Of a DNA stretch of 47,805 nucleotides, positions 26,246-34,729 are shown in pieces. Every line of letters begins with the position of its first letter. Positions within the stretch are counted from its first letter, which is position 1. Location of the stretch: NCBI GenBank assembly GCA_003225495.1, contig QIAJ01000013.1:1-47805 (forward strand), in the 5' to 3' direction. Both the position numbers and the translations under genes were made by a program. This DNA is from Acidobacteriota bacterium. GTDB lineage: Bacteria > Acidobacteriota > Terriglobia > Terriglobales > Acidobacteriaceae. The notes beneath the pieces were generated by a model. It was not told the origin of the DNA, made no database searches, and saw only the letters and a program-made list of their open reading frames with translations.

Positions 26246-26713
26246 TCATCGATTTGCGATCGCTTCGCGGAATACCGTCATGTATTTTTCCGGTAACACT
26301 CGCGGCTTCATTTGCCTGTCAGCTACGATATGGGTCGTTTCGCCTTCCGCCAATAGTTCGCCGGTTCCGGCGCGCACGAGCTCGTATCCGAAGTGAATTA
26401 ACTTTTCGCGCATGTTCTTCAAGTGAGTGCGCACGAGGACTTCGTCATCATAGAGCACGGGAGCTTTATAGCGGCAACGGGCATCGACCACAGCAATAAA
26501 GCAGTCGTCCTTAAGTTCCATTTCCTTGTAGCTGAAACCAAGCTGGCGCAGCAATTCCACACGCCCAACTTCGAACCAGATGAAATGATTGGCGTGATAG
26601 ACAACGCCCATTTGATCGGTCTCCGCGTAACGCACGCGAATTCGGGTTTCGTTGACCCTAGGGTGCTTCGCCGAGGACGATCCCGTACTTTGCTCGCTCA
26701 CTGGCCCGTCCAT
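26246..26713 (-). CDS. YbgC-like acyl-CoA thioesterase
   Basis: A 155-residue hotdog-fold protein. The family motif RVRYAETDQMGVVYHANHF contains the catalytic Asp33 and the typical H-A-N; the middle CRYKAPVLYDDEV and C-terminal ETTHIVADRQMKPRVLPEKY match YbgC/4HBT proteins. It would hydrolyse short or medium acyl-CoA, or act on acyl-ACP. The start at 26713 lies inside the 3' end of the enoyl-CoA hydratase gene (16-bp overlap), so the two are coupled. In this cluster it may release CoA when catabolic intermediates pile up, which is inference. Confidence 0.9.
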   Translation of the reverse strand: MDGPVSEQSTGSSSAKHPRVNETRIRVRYAETDQMGVVYHANHFIWFEVGRVELLRQLGFSYKEMELKDDCFIAVVDARCRYKAPVLYDDEVLVRTHLKNMREKLIHFGYELVRAGTGELLAEGETTHIVADRQMKPRVLPEKYMTVFREAIANR

Positions 26714-27480
26714 TTCGGTTTGCGCTTCTCGAGAAAGGAAGTCACGCCTTCACGAAAATCTGCGGTAGCGCGGATGGAAGCGTTCTCGCGAACCGCGGCT
26801 TCGATCTGCGAATCGAGTTCGGCGCGTGCATGCTCGCTCAAGAGATGCTTGGTATATGCCAGTGAACTCGGACTATTCTCCATGATTTGCATGGCGAACT
26901 CACGCGCGCGGTCGAGCAATTTCTCCGCAGGGACGACTTCGTTGACAAGACCGATGCGAAGAGCTTCTTGCGCATCGAAGAGGCGTCCGGTGAGGAGCAG
27001 GTCGCGAGCAATCTTCTCACCAACCTGGCGAATCAGAAATGTCGAAACAATGGCGGGAACGAATCCGATGCGAACCTCGGTGTATCCGAACTTCGCCTCC
27101 GCCGCAGCGAGAGTGAAATCACAGAGCGTAGCGAGGCCTGTGCCTCCCGCTACGGCAGCGCCATTGACCGCCGCGATCGTCGGCTTGGGAAAATCGTAGA
27201 GTGACCGGAAGAGTCCCGCCATTTTTCTGGAATCATCGAAAGTCTGTTCAGGAGTGCGCGCTGCAAGAGCCTTGAGATTGTCGAGATCCATCCCGGAGCA
27301 GAAGGCCTTTCCGGCCCCGGTTAAGATCAATACCTGAACGGACGAGTTTTTTGCTTCTTCGAGGGCACGCAGGAGATCGTCGATCAGTTCGTAGCTGATG
27401 GCATTGCGCTTGTCGGGACGGTTGAGAGTGAGGGTGGCGATGCCGCAATCGACGACGAGTTGCAGCGTGCTGTAATTCAT
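26698..27480 (-). CDS. Enoyl-CoA hydratase family, LiuC-like (methylglutaconyl-CoA hydratase candidate)
   Basis: A 260-residue crotonase. Oxyanion-hole segments are AFCSGMDLDNL and VNGAAVAGGTGLATLCD, followed by FGYTEVRIGFVPA. In typical enoyl-CoA hydratases the first catalytic Glu follows GGG (GGGCE); here that position is Gly (GGTGL), while the second Glu is kept in TEVRIG. This combination, together with V-P-A in place of P-G, is what LiuC-type methylglutaconyl-CoA hydratases show, and the neighbouring carboxylase and lyase genes point to the leucine route. The exact substrate is inferred from context. It lies 16 bp after the lyase gene. Confidence 0.88.
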   Translation of the reverse strand: MNYSTLQLVVDCGIATLTLNRPDKRNAISYELIDDLLRALEEAKNSSVQVLILTGAGKAFCSGMDLDNLKALAARTPEQTFDDSRKMAGLFRSLYDFPKPTIAAVNGAAVAGGTGLATLCDFTLAAAEAKFGYTEVRIGFVPAIVSTFLIRQVGEKIARDLLLTGRLFDAQEALRIGLVNEVVPAEKLLDRAREFAMQIMENSPSSLAYTKHLLSEHARAELDSQIEAAVRENASIRATADFREGVTSFLEKRKPKWTGQ

Positions 27481-27496
27481 CTTCGCAAGTCAAACG

Positions 27497-28372
27497 CTAC
27501 TGCATGTTAACAGTTTTGTATCGCGCCCCGATCTCGGCCGTCGCCTTAAGCAGTGCGTCGAGCGGTTTCAGCGGTGGTAGCTGCGCTCCGATTGCTTGCA
27601 GGGTTTCGATCACTTTTTCGGTCGAAATATTTCCGACGAGATCATCCTGCGCGAACGGACAGCCGCCAAGTCCGCCAATGGCAGAGTCGAAGCGGCGGCA
27701 TCCCGCATCATAGGCAGCCAGGACTTTTGACGCGGCTTCCACAGGGCGGCTGTGCAGGTGAACGCCCACTTCGAGGTAGTCGAATTTCGCCATGACGGCC
27801 GAAACTACTTCGCGAATCTTCTCCGGGGATGCCATGCCTACGGTGTCGGCCAGAGAGATCATGTGGATGTCCTGCACTTCGAGCAGGCCGACCGCTTCGA
27901 CTACTTCGTCGACGGTCCAGGGGTCGTTGTAGGGATTGCCGAAGGCCATCGAGATGTAGACGACCATTTCAAGGCCAGCATCGGCGGCCTTCTTTTCGAT
28001 TTTCTCCAGTTCTTCGATGGCGTCTTCGAGAGTCTGGTGCTGATTGTTCTGGAGGAAGGTGGGCGAAATTGAGTATGGGAAGCCGATCGTATGTACCGCT
28101 TGCGTGTTGATCGCTCGCTGCGCGCCTTTCTCATTGACGACGATGCCGATGATCTCGACGTCATCAGGAGGATCAATCTCTTTGAGCACCTCTTCGGAGT
28201 CGGCCATCTGCGGGACGGCGTTGGGGGAGACGAAGGAAACGGCGTCGATGTGCTTGAAACCGGCACTGATCAGAGCCTGAAGATAGTTCGCTTTCAGATC
28301 GGTGGGAATCTGGCCCTTGAGGCCCTGCCAGGCGTCGCGTGGACATTCGATCAGTTTTACCTGCTCGGGCAT
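27497..28372 (-). CDS. mvaB: Hydroxymethylglutaryl-CoA lyase-like enzyme
   Basis: A 291-residue DRE-TIM metallolyase, cleaving HMG-CoA to acetoacetate and acetyl-CoA in the last step of leucine degradation. The start MPEQVKL at 28372 is preferred because it overlaps the stop of the preceding gene (TAATG); an in-frame ATG at 28396 is possible. Conserved features are the N-terminal Pro-Arg-Asp (ECPRDAWQ), SFVSPNAVPQMAD, the metal pair His-x-His (VHLHS) and the signature GGLGGCPFA with the catalytic Cys. It differs from classical enzymes in several places: GPRDGLQNE reads CPRDAWQGL, the Glu before the SFVSP segment is Asp (HIDAVSF), and HCHD reads HLHS. It is thus a divergent branch, though the genetic context supports the function. 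Confidence 0.88.
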   Translation of the reverse strand: MPEQVKLIECPRDAWQGLKGQIPTDLKANYLQALISAGFKHIDAVSFVSPNAVPQMADSEEVLKEIDPPDDVEIIGIVVNEKGAQRAINTQAVHTIGFPYSISPTFLQNNQHQTLEDAIEELEKIEKKAADAGLEMVVYISMAFGNPYNDPWTVDEVVEAVGLLEVQDIHMISLADTVGMASPEKIREVVSAVMAKFDYLEVGVHLHSRPVEAASKVLAAYDAGCRRFDSAIGGLGGCPFAQDDLVGNISTEKVIETLQAIGAQLPPLKPLDALLKATAEIGARYKTVNMQ

Positions 28373-28671
28373 TAAGTTCGCGGTTCGCCTTTGCATCTCC
28401 GAAGATCTACGAAAAACGACAAGAAGCTGATCGCGAACATTGTCGTTCCGCCCACGAACAAAATTTTAATACCTCTTGGGTTTTCATACCATCCAGGACC
28501 TTTCCAAGTAACGGAACCGTCTTGATTGATGACCGCTGGCGCGTTTCTCAACCGTTCATTTGCCTTGTTCACGTTTCGCTTCCAGAGAGAGAGCCAACCA
28601 AGTGAAATCGTGAGGCTCACCAGGCCGATGTAGAACAACGTCTTTGTTCGGCTACTTATCGCAAGGCTCAT
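28372..28671 (-). CDS. Small two-helix membrane protein inside the catabolic operon
   Basis: A 99-residue protein I do not recognise, with a membrane helix at about residues 12-29 (LFYIGLVSLTISLGWLSLW), a polar loop with NQDGSVTWKGPGWYENPRG, and a second helix at about 70-88 (ILFVGGTTMFAISFLSFFV). The C-terminus is basic. Its stop overlaps the ATG of the HMG-CoA-lyase-like gene by one base, so it is cotranslated with it. The position between the carboxylase subunit and lyase genes is unusual. No function is suggested by sequence. Confidence 0.75.
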   Translation of the reverse strand: MSLAISSRTKTLFYIGLVSLTISLGWLSLWKRNVNKANERLRNAPAVINQDGSVTWKGPGWYENPRGIKILFVGGTTMFAISFLSFFVDLRRCKGEPRT

Positions 28672-28729
28672 CTCTAAGACCTAGACGAAAATCTCAATTC
28701 CTTATCTACACGAATTCGTCGAAATGGGC

Positions 28730-30430
28730 TTACGTTTGCAGCACTCCAACCTTGAACTCCGGCACCTCCGGGTTCAGCGCGGCTGCTTCCAGCGCCTGCG
28801 TGATCGCCTGTCGCGTTTCCATGGGATCGATGATCTTGTCGATCCACAGCCGCGCGGCGCCGTAGCGCGGGTCGGTTTGTTCTTCGTATGTTTTCTTGGT
28901 TGAATCGAACAGCTCTTTCTTCTCTTCTTCACTCAGCTTCTTGCCGCCGCGCTCCAATTGCTTGACTTTAATTTCCACTAGAGTGCCGGCAGCGGCGTCC
29001 CCACTCATGACGGCGTATTTTGCGGTCGGCCAGGCAAAAACGAAGCGCGGATCGTAGGCCTTGCCGCACATGGCGTAGTGTCCGGCGCCGAAGGAGCCGC
29101 CGACGATCACGGTGATCTTGGGCACTACGGAATTCGACACCGCATTCACGAGCTTGGCTCCGGCTTTGATGATGCCGCTCCATTCGGCATCGCGGCCTAC
29201 CATGAAGCCATTGACGTCGTGAAAAAAAACCAGAGGAACAAGATTCTGGTTGCAGTCCATGATGAAGCGAGCGGCCTTTTCCGCCGACTCGGTATAGATC
29301 ACGCCGCCGAATTCCACGCGCTTGTGGCCTTCGTGGTCGGTCTGATGGGCGTGGAGTTTTTGATTCGCAACGATGCCGACGGCAAATCCACCGATGCGCC
29401 CGTAGCCGCAGATAATGGTCTTGCCATACTCTGCTTTGTATTCGTCGAAGCGGCTTTCGTCGACGATGCGCGCCAGGACTTCCTTCATGTCATACGGGCG
29501 CGCGGGCGATGCATCGTAAACACCATAAATTTCTTCCGCGGTCAGGGCGGGCTCAGCGGGCTGTTTGCGGTCCCAGAGCGAGCGACGGCGGTATCCCCAC
29601 TTTTCGACCAGCGAGCGGATGCGGGCGAGGCAGGCTTCATCGTTGGGCTCTCGAAAGTCGATTGTCCCGGCGATGGCAGAATGCATAGCGGCCCCACCCA
29701 GTTCCTCCGCGGAGATCCTTTGTCCGATGGCGGCTTGGACCAACGCGGGGCCGGCAAGAAAAAGACCGCTGCCATCGGTCATGAGCACGTTGTCACACAT
29801 CACCGGCAGATATCCGCCACCGGCCACGCACATGCCCATGATTGCTGCAATCTGGGGTATGCCCATCGCCGACATCACTGCATTGTTGCGGAAGACGCGG
29901 CCAAAGTCGTCGGTGTCGGGGAAGACATCTTCCTGGAGCGGTAGAAATACCCCGGCGGAGTCAACGAGATAAACCGTCGGAATACGATTCTCGATCGCAA
30001 TATTCTGCGCGCGGATAACTTTCTTGGAGGTCATTGGGAAAAACGCGCCAGCTTTCACGGTGGCATCGTTCACGATCAACATGACCAGGCGTGTGTGGAT
30101 GCGCGCTAAACCGGTAATCACTCCGGCAGCAGGTGCGCCACCCCATTCTTCGTACATGCGGTGAGCGGCGTAGGCTCCGAGCTCAAAAAATGTTCCGGGA
30201 TCAGCGAGCAGGTGAATGCGCTCGCGGGCGGTCAGGCGTGACTTGGAATGTTGGTTTTCGATCGCTTTCGGGCCACCGCCTTCACGAATCTTCTCTTCTT
30301 CATTGCGAACCTGAGCCACCAGATCGGCGAGGGCTCTCATATTGGATTCGAAGCGGAGAGAACTCGGGTCCACCTTAGTTGCGAGGACATTATTAACGGA
30401 CAGGGCAGTCGAGTCGGTACGGTCGGCCAT
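28730..30430 (-). CDS. liuB: Acyl-CoA carboxylase beta subunit, methylcrotonyl-CoA carboxylase type
   Basis: A 566-residue biotin-dependent carboxyltransferase of the crotonase fold. Its N-terminal carboxyltransferase part has the ordered motifs SRLTARERIHLLADPG, NDATVKAGAFFP, IYLVDSAG-like TVYLVDSAGVFLPLQEDVFPD, and AAIMGMCVAGGGYLPVMCD; the C-terminal part has GFMVGRDAEWSGIIKAGAKL and VGGSFGAGHYAMCG, and ends with RLWIDKIIDPMETR. NDATVK followed by LPLQ-x-VFPD is characteristic of methylcrotonyl-CoA rather than propionyl-CoA carboxylase subunits. The biotin-carboxylase/biotin-carrier subunit is not in the window. With the downstream hydratase and lyase it gives three consecutive steps of leucine breakdown. 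It starts the minus-strand operon; 58 bp separate it from the small membrane protein gene. Confidence 0.92.
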   Translation of the reverse strand: MADRTDSTALSVNNVLATKVDPSSLRFESNMRALADLVAQVRNEEEKIREGGGPKAIENQHSKSRLTARERIHLLADPGTFFELGAYAAHRMYEEWGGAPAAGVITGLARIHTRLVMLIVNDATVKAGAFFPMTSKKVIRAQNIAIENRIPTVYLVDSAGVFLPLQEDVFPDTDDFGRVFRNNAVMSAMGIPQIAAIMGMCVAGGGYLPVMCDNVLMTDGSGLFLAGPALVQAAIGQRISAEELGGAAMHSAIAGTIDFREPNDEACLARIRSLVEKWGYRRRSLWDRKQPAEPALTAEEIYGVYDASPARPYDMKEVLARIVDESRFDEYKAEYGKTIICGYGRIGGFAVGIVANQKLHAHQTDHEGHKRVEFGGVIYTESAEKAARFIMDCNQNLVPLVFFHDVNGFMVGRDAEWSGIIKAGAKLVNAVSNSVVPKITVIVGGSFGAGHYAMCGKAYDPRFVFAWPTAKYAVMSGDAAAGTLVEIKVKQLERGGKKLSEEEKKELFDSTKKTYEEQTDPRYGAARLWIDKIIDPMETRQAITQALEAAALNPEVPEFKVGVLQT

Positions 30431-30540
30431 GAGTGCTGATCAGAAACACTTACTATAACAGCGACGACGGGCAGACTAGTCCAGAGGGCCCTCTGGCAAC
30501 TCTGAGGTGCCGTATAGAGACCCGGCGCTACAATCCTAGA

Positions 30541-31662
30541 ATGTTTCGCAAGCCCGAATCATGGCCGGACTGGAAGATTGCAATCGCCCTGACGGTCGGA
30601 TTGCGGACGTTCTATTCCGCAATCGCTGCAGCACTCTCGTTCTTCCTGCATCCAGATCCTCTCGTGATCCACAGCAATGCGCTCACCGAGAACCTGTCCG
30701 CGCCCGGCAGTTGGCATTACGCGCTGCTCGGAGTCTGGGAGCGCTTCGACACCCTGTGGTACCTGCGAATTGCCCAGCACGGTTACGATCTTCCGCGGGC
30801 AGTGGTCTTCTATCCGCTTTATCCGGCGGCGATCCGCCTTGTCAGCGTACTTCTGCCGCCAACCGTGGCAGCGCTTCTGATTTCGACGGTGGGGGCATTC
30901 TTTTTCTTCTGGGGTCTCCTGCGTTTGGCGGGTGAAAATTTGTCGAGCATGGCCAGGCTTCGTACTTTGCTGATCGTAAGCGCGTGGCCGAGCAGTTTCA
31001 TCATGTTCGCGGGCTATGCCGAATCACTCACTCTGGCACTGATTGTGTGGTCGGTAGTTTTCGCTCGCGCCAGCCGCTGGGGGCTGGCTACAGTCTTGGG
31101 ACTGCTGGCTGGCTTGAGTCGTCCTTCTGGCGTGCTGGTGGCGATTCCTTTATTGGTGCTGGCCGTGCGAAGCCGACGAATTTCGGCCGCGGTAGCGCTG
31201 CTTACGCCTCTTGGGTTGTTGAGTTATTGGGGATGGCTGCACGCCACAGGACGGCTCTCAGTAGTGGAGGCATATCGGATTTATCAAGGTCTAACCATGG
31301 CTCCGCCGTGGGTCAGCGTACGAGATGTCCTGCGATTGATTGTCACAGAGCGTCAGGGTCTGCTTGCCATCAAGTTTGGACTCGTGGTGCTGGTGGCGGC
31401 GCTCAGTTTGCGCCGGGAGCTACGAATTGAAGACAAGCTGTTCGCAATGGCGGTCATCCTTCAAATGCTGATGTATACAGGCCTGCCACTTTTGGGTGCA
31501 TCTCGCTATCTGCTGCTTGTGTATCCAGCATTCCTGGTGATGGGAAGGTCCTCGGCGCAAAGATGGAAGTGGCACCGCTTTGGCATTTATTGGGCGGCGT
31601 TCGAATTCTTCAATTTAGTGTGGATGTGGGGGTTTCTGAACTGGGATATACGTTGTGCGTGA
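30541..31662 (+). CDS. PIG-V-like mannosyltransferase family membrane protein
   Basis: A 373-residue membrane protein from the ATG at 30541; an in-frame start at 30433 would add 36 residues that look non-coding. Hydrophobic segments cover most of its length (about nine). It carries the PIG-V pattern: W-x-R-x-D-T-L-W-Y-L-x-I-A-x-x-G-Y (ERFDTLWYLRIAQHGY), F-Y-P-L-Y-P, SAWPSSFIMFAGYAESLTL, then LSRPSGVLV. In eukaryotes this fold adds the second mannose of GPI; bacterial members are dolichol- or polyprenyl-phosphate-sugar dependent glycosyltransferases of unknown acceptor. It interrupts the minus-strand catabolic genes, being divergent from the carboxylase gene and convergent with the B12-protein gene. 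Confidence 0.88.
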   Translation: MFRKPESWPDWKIAIALTVGLRTFYSAIAAALSFFLHPDPLVIHSNALTENLSAPGSWHYALLGVWERFDTLWYLRIAQHGYDLPRAVVFYPLYPAAIRLVSVLLPPTVAALLISTVGAFFFFWGLLRLAGENLSSMARLRTLLIVSAWPSSFIMFAGYAESLTLALIVWSVVFARASRWGLATVLGLLAGLSRPSGVLVAIPLLVLAVRSRRISAAVALLTPLGLLSYWGWLHATGRLSVVEAYRIYQGLTMAPPWVSVRDVLRLIVTERQGLLAIKFGLVVLVAALSLRRELRIEDKLFAMAVILQMLMYTGLPLLGASRYLLLVYPAFLVMGRSSAQRWKWHRFGIYWAAFEFFNLVWMWGFLNWDIRCA

Positions 31663-31684
31663 AGGTCGCCAACAGCTGACTAGC

Positions 31685-32110
31685 CTACGAGGAAGAGTCA
31701 ACAGACACGCTGCTCGACTTCACGTGTGCGCGGATGAATTTCACGATGTCATCCATGGGCGTGCCAGGCTGGAAGATTCCGGCGACACCCAGCTTATTTA
31801 AACCTTCGACATCCTGATCGGGGATGATACCGCCCACCAGCACCAGCACATCGTCCATCTTGTTTTGCTTGAGCAGGTCGAGGACGCGCGGCACGATGGC
31901 GTTATGCGCTCCGGAGAGGATTGAAAGGCCAATGACCTGCACATCTTCCTGGATTGAAGCATTGACGATCATTTCCGGTGTCTGACGCAAGCCCGTATAG
32001 ATCACTTCCATGCCGGCGTCGCGCAACGCGCGCGCAATAACTTTGGCCCCGCGATCGTGACCGTCCAGTCCGGGCTTGGCCACGAGCACGCGAATCTTGG
32101 GATGAGGCAT
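31685..32110 (-). CDS. Stand-alone B12-binding domain, methylmalonyl-CoA mutase small-subunit type
   Basis: A 141-residue protein from the ATG at 32110 ([21 protein letters not shown]); an in-frame Met at 32197 would add 29 residues of no family likeness. The cobalamin motif D-x-H-x-x-G is complete at residues 16-21, with the SILSGAH and GGIIPDQD segments of the flavodoxin-like fold, and the C-terminus [17 protein letters not shown]. In split acyl-CoA mutases such as isobutyryl-CoA or methylmalonyl-CoA mutase, this domain is a separate small subunit that binds B12 base-off. The large mutase subunit is not in the window. It likely belongs to branched-chain or propionate metabolism. Confidence 0.92.
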   Translation of the reverse strand: MPHPKIRVLVAKPGLDGHDRGAKVIARALRDAGMEVIYTGLRQTPEMIVNASIQEDVQVIGLSILSGAHNAIVPRVLDLLKQNKMDDVLVLVGGIIPDQDVEGLNKLGVAGIFQPGTPMDDIVKFIRAHVKSSSVSVDSSS

Positions 32111-32230
32111 CGGCTCCAAGGATACAACAGAAGCAAGAGGAGTCAGGGCTACAGAAGATCCGGTCTTCCATGCGACAGGGTGCGCGGGACAGCGCAACGA
32201 CCAGGAGAGAGGAACGATCCGCCCCTCCAG

Positions 32231-34729
32231 TTAAAGAGTGGCGGATCGAACCAACCTTCTATTGCTGGGGCGGTTTTTCGTCTTTCTTCCGCTGCTCTTC
32301 GCGGTCTTTCTCCGCCTTTGTCTGTTGGCGGTTGGGTTTGGCCTCAGGCTGATTCTTAGGACGTTCGTTAGCCTGGGCATTCGGTGGACGGTCAGTTCGC
32401 TGTTGTTCGACCTGCTGCTGACGAGCGCGATCCGGGGGCGGCTCTGACTGCTGGCGGCGGTTTTGATCAGCTTGCTGCTGGTCGGCCTGTCGCTGGCGAG
32501 AGCGGTCCTGCTGCTGTGGCTGCTGCTCGGCTTGCCGCTGCTTCGTCTGATCCGCCTGCTGTTGCTCCTGACGTTGTTGACGAGCCTGATCGGCCTGCTG
32601 TTGATCTGCCTGGCGCTGACGAGCACGGTCCTGCTGCTGTTGCTGCTGCTCGGCTTGTCGCTGTTTCGCCTGATCGGCTTGATCCTGGCGAGCTTTGTCG
32701 GCCTGCTGTTGATCTGCCTGCCGCTGACGGGCACGGTCCTGCTGCTGTTGCTGCTGCTCGGCTTGCCGCTGTTTCGCCTGATCGGCTTGATCCTGGCGAG
32801 CTTTGTCGGCCTGCTGTTGATCTGCCTGCCGCTGACGAGCACTGCCTGTCGCTGGCGAGCACGGTCCTGCTGCTGTTGCTGCTGCTCGGCTTGCCGCTGT
32901 TTCGCCTGATCGGCTTGATCCTGGCGAGCTTTGTCGGCTTGCTGTTGATCTGCTTGGCGCTGCTGCTGATTTTGTTGCTGCTGCCGATTCTGATCCGCCT
33001 GCTGCTGCGCAGACGGCGGACGGTCATTGCGTCCTGGCTGCCTCTGACTCGGAGCATTCGCCTCCGGTGTGTTGCCGGGCTTGTTCGCATTGTTCGGCGG
33101 TGTGTTGGCCGGCTGTCTCGAGTTGCCCATTGCCGGCTGACCGTTCGCCGGCTGATTGTTAGGCCGGTTTCGGTTGGGCGTTGCCGGTTTTCCTGGAGGT
33201 GCCTGTTTCACCTGTGGGCGCTCCGTCGCAACATTTGCCGGGCGCATAGTCTGGATTTCACGCCGAGGGAGCGGCTGACCGGGATGCGTCGCCAGCTGTT
33301 GCTGTTGTTTTGCGAACGGCACGGGTGGCGGCGGTGGCGGCGCTTTTGCTACCACGGCACGCTGTACAACCGCTTGAGGCGGTTTCGCGGCCTGATTGGC
33401 GGATGAAGCATTACGTCCGAGAACGCTTTCCCGGGTCGGCGCTACAGTCGCGCGGCGAACAACGGGTGCGGAAGCAATTTGTTGCTGATTCACTTGAACA
33501 ACCGCTCGTCGTACTGGCTGTGCGCCCACAAAGGCGGCTTGAGGCACTGCCGTCACGCCTCCGCGGACGTTCCGGTTAACGTACGTGACGTTCGTGATAT
33601 TCGTAACGTTATTATTCGTAATTTGTGTGTTGTAGACGTTCGTGATCGTCGTTCTATTGACGGTTGTGTTGCTGATGTTGACTCGCTCGATGTAGGTGCG
33701 GCTCACGTTGTACGAAGGCACATAAACTTCGCGTGGTCCCAATGGGAACCATCCCACATTGCCACCGAATCCTCCCGGTCCACCGCCAATGAATACCACC
33801 AGAGCCGGTGCGTAGACTGGTCGAATTTCGCGCGGTCCTGGAATCCATCCCCATGTTCCGCGGATCGAGGCCCAGCGACCATAGTGGAAAGGAGCATAGC
33901 CCCACGGTTCGTCATCAACCCAGGTCCATCCCCAGGGAGATATCCAGGCCCAGTGACCATCTCTGAACCAAACGTTCCCATATTCCGATTCGGAGTGCCA
34001 GGAGCCGTATTCGTCCAAGTCTTCGTAACCGACAACGTCGGACGAGACGTAGCGCGCGGATTGCGACTCGTCATAGCGCCGATCCCGGCTATCGCCCCAA
34101 TTGTCAAAGTCGTCGCGATCACCCGATTGATATACGTCCGCTTGCAGTTGGTCGGTACCGGTAAATGTACCGCTCTCGCCTGAACGCATAGTGTAAGTCT
34201 GTCCACCGCCTGTGGCTTCGCCCTCGCCCGTGCGAACGACGACGTAAGTGGAATTTCCATCTTCACTGGCCTGTATTCGGTAGCGGCCCGGACGAAGAAT
34301 AGAGAATGCCTGGTTGGGAGTATCTACTTCATAGATTTCGTCATTGTCGATGCGGCGGACCCGAATGTCGACCGTGCCCTCCGTCAGTTCGATCTGAACG
34401 GTTCGGTCATCGAGATTGAGGAAGGAAAAGCCAGTCCTGCCATTCAAACGGATACTCGCAGCGCCGATATGCAGTTCTGCGCGGGCATCCTGCTCCGTCC
34501 ACAGCCGGTCCCCGATGGTCAATGGACGGTTCGTAAATGCCTGAACCCAATCTTGTTCTCCGGCAGGCTGGAAAGAAACCGAGCCCTGAAGATAGCTAAG
34601 CCGCGCTGCACGCGATGGCGGATCGTCATTATCCTGTGCGGTGGCGGTTTGAGGCACAGTCAACATCGCGACTGCGACAATTAGCAACGCGATCATCAAA
34701 CTCAGTGTCTTGTTGTTTTTAGTGATCAT
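32231..34729 (-). CDS. FecR-domain/DUF6600 secreted protein with Q-rich repeat tail, frame-altered C-terminus
   Basis: An 832-residue protein as read. A signal peptide covers residues 1-31 (cleavage near TATAQ). A FecR-like domain follows (about 40-200: RLSYLQGSVSFQP, then TEGTVDIRVRRI, then RTGEGEATGGG), then a DUF6600-like Trp/Tyr-rich region (about 230-330: GSWHSESEYGNVWF, WGWTWVDDEPWGYAPFHYGRW), an Asn/Thr-rich strand region (VNISNTTVNRTT), a Pro/Gln-rich linker and a Gln/Ala/Asp/Arg repeat tail. At 32841-32860 a 20-bp insertion in the repeats shifts the frame, so residues from about 624 become Ser/Arg-rich. Without it the Q-rich frame would run on to a TAG at 32259-32261 (about 816 residues, ending KPPQQ). 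Envelope location, function unknown. Confidence 0.85.
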   Translation of the reverse strand: MITKNNKTLSLMIALLIVAVAMLTVPQTATAQDNDDPPSRAARLSYLQGSVSFQPAGEQDWVQAFTNRPLTIGDRLWTEQDARAELHIGAASIRLNGRTGFSFLNLDDRTVQIELTEGTVDIRVRRIDNDEIYEVDTPNQAFSILRPGRYRIQASEDGNSTYVVVRTGEGEATGGGQTYTMRSGESGTFTGTDQLQADVYQSGDRDDFDNWGDSRDRRYDESQSARYVSSDVVGYEDLDEYGSWHSESEYGNVWFRDGHWAWISPWGWTWVDDEPWGYAPFHYGRWASIRGTWGWIPGPREIRPVYAPALVVFIGGGPGGFGGNVGWFPLGPREVYVPSYNVSRTYIERVNISNTTVNRTTITNVYNTQITNNNVTNITNVTYVNRNVRGGVTAVPQAAFVGAQPVRRAVVQVNQQQIASAPVVRRATVAPTRESVLGRNASSANQAAKPPQAVVQRAVVAKAPPPPPPVPFAKQQQQLATHPGQPLPRREIQTMRPANVATERPQVKQAPPGKPATPNRNRPNNQPANGQPAMGNSRQPANTPPNNANKPGNTPEANAPSQRQPGRNDRPPSAQQQADQNRQQQQNQQQRQADQQQADKARQDQADQAKQRQAEQQQQQQDRARQRQAVLVSGRQINSRPTKLARIKPIRRNSGKPSSSNSSRTVPVSGRQINSRPTKLARIKPIRRNSDKPSSSNSSRTVLVSARQINSRPIRLVNNVRSNSRRIRRSSGKPSSSHSSRTALASDRPTSSKLIKTAASSQSRPRIALVSSRSNNSELTVHRMPRLTNVLRISLRPNPTANRQRRRKTAKSSGRKTKNRPSNRRLVRSATL
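32501..32967 (-). repeat. Tandem 108-bp repeats coding for a 36-residue Q-rich unit
   Basis: Near-identical copies start at the element CACGGTCC (plus-strand reading) at 32624, 32732 and 32860. The first interval is exactly 108 bp (36 codons); the second is 128 bp, that is 108 plus a 20-bp insertion at 32841-32860. A more diverged copy occupies about 32501-32623 (123 bp), and the last copy loses similarity near 32960. In the ancestral frame a unit reads about D-R-A-R-Q-R-Q-A-D-Q-Q-Q followed by A-D-K-A-R-Q-D-Q-A-D-Q-A-K-Q and a run of Q. Such charged Gln-rich repeats would form extended helix or coiled coil. Confidence 0.9.

Noticed and set aside
32467..33090. Minus-strand 207-residue Ser/Ala-rich ORF
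   Set aside because: It is the third frame over the same repeats and has no start region or homologous character.
32384..33406. Long plus-strand ORF (340 residues) and a Leu-rich plus-strand ORF of 148 residues (32463-32909) resembling a membrane protein
   Set aside because: Both are antisense readings of the CAG-rich Gln repeats: Gln codons on one strand read as Leu/Cys or Ala on the other. There is no ribosome-binding site or family likeness, and the real gene is on the minus strand.
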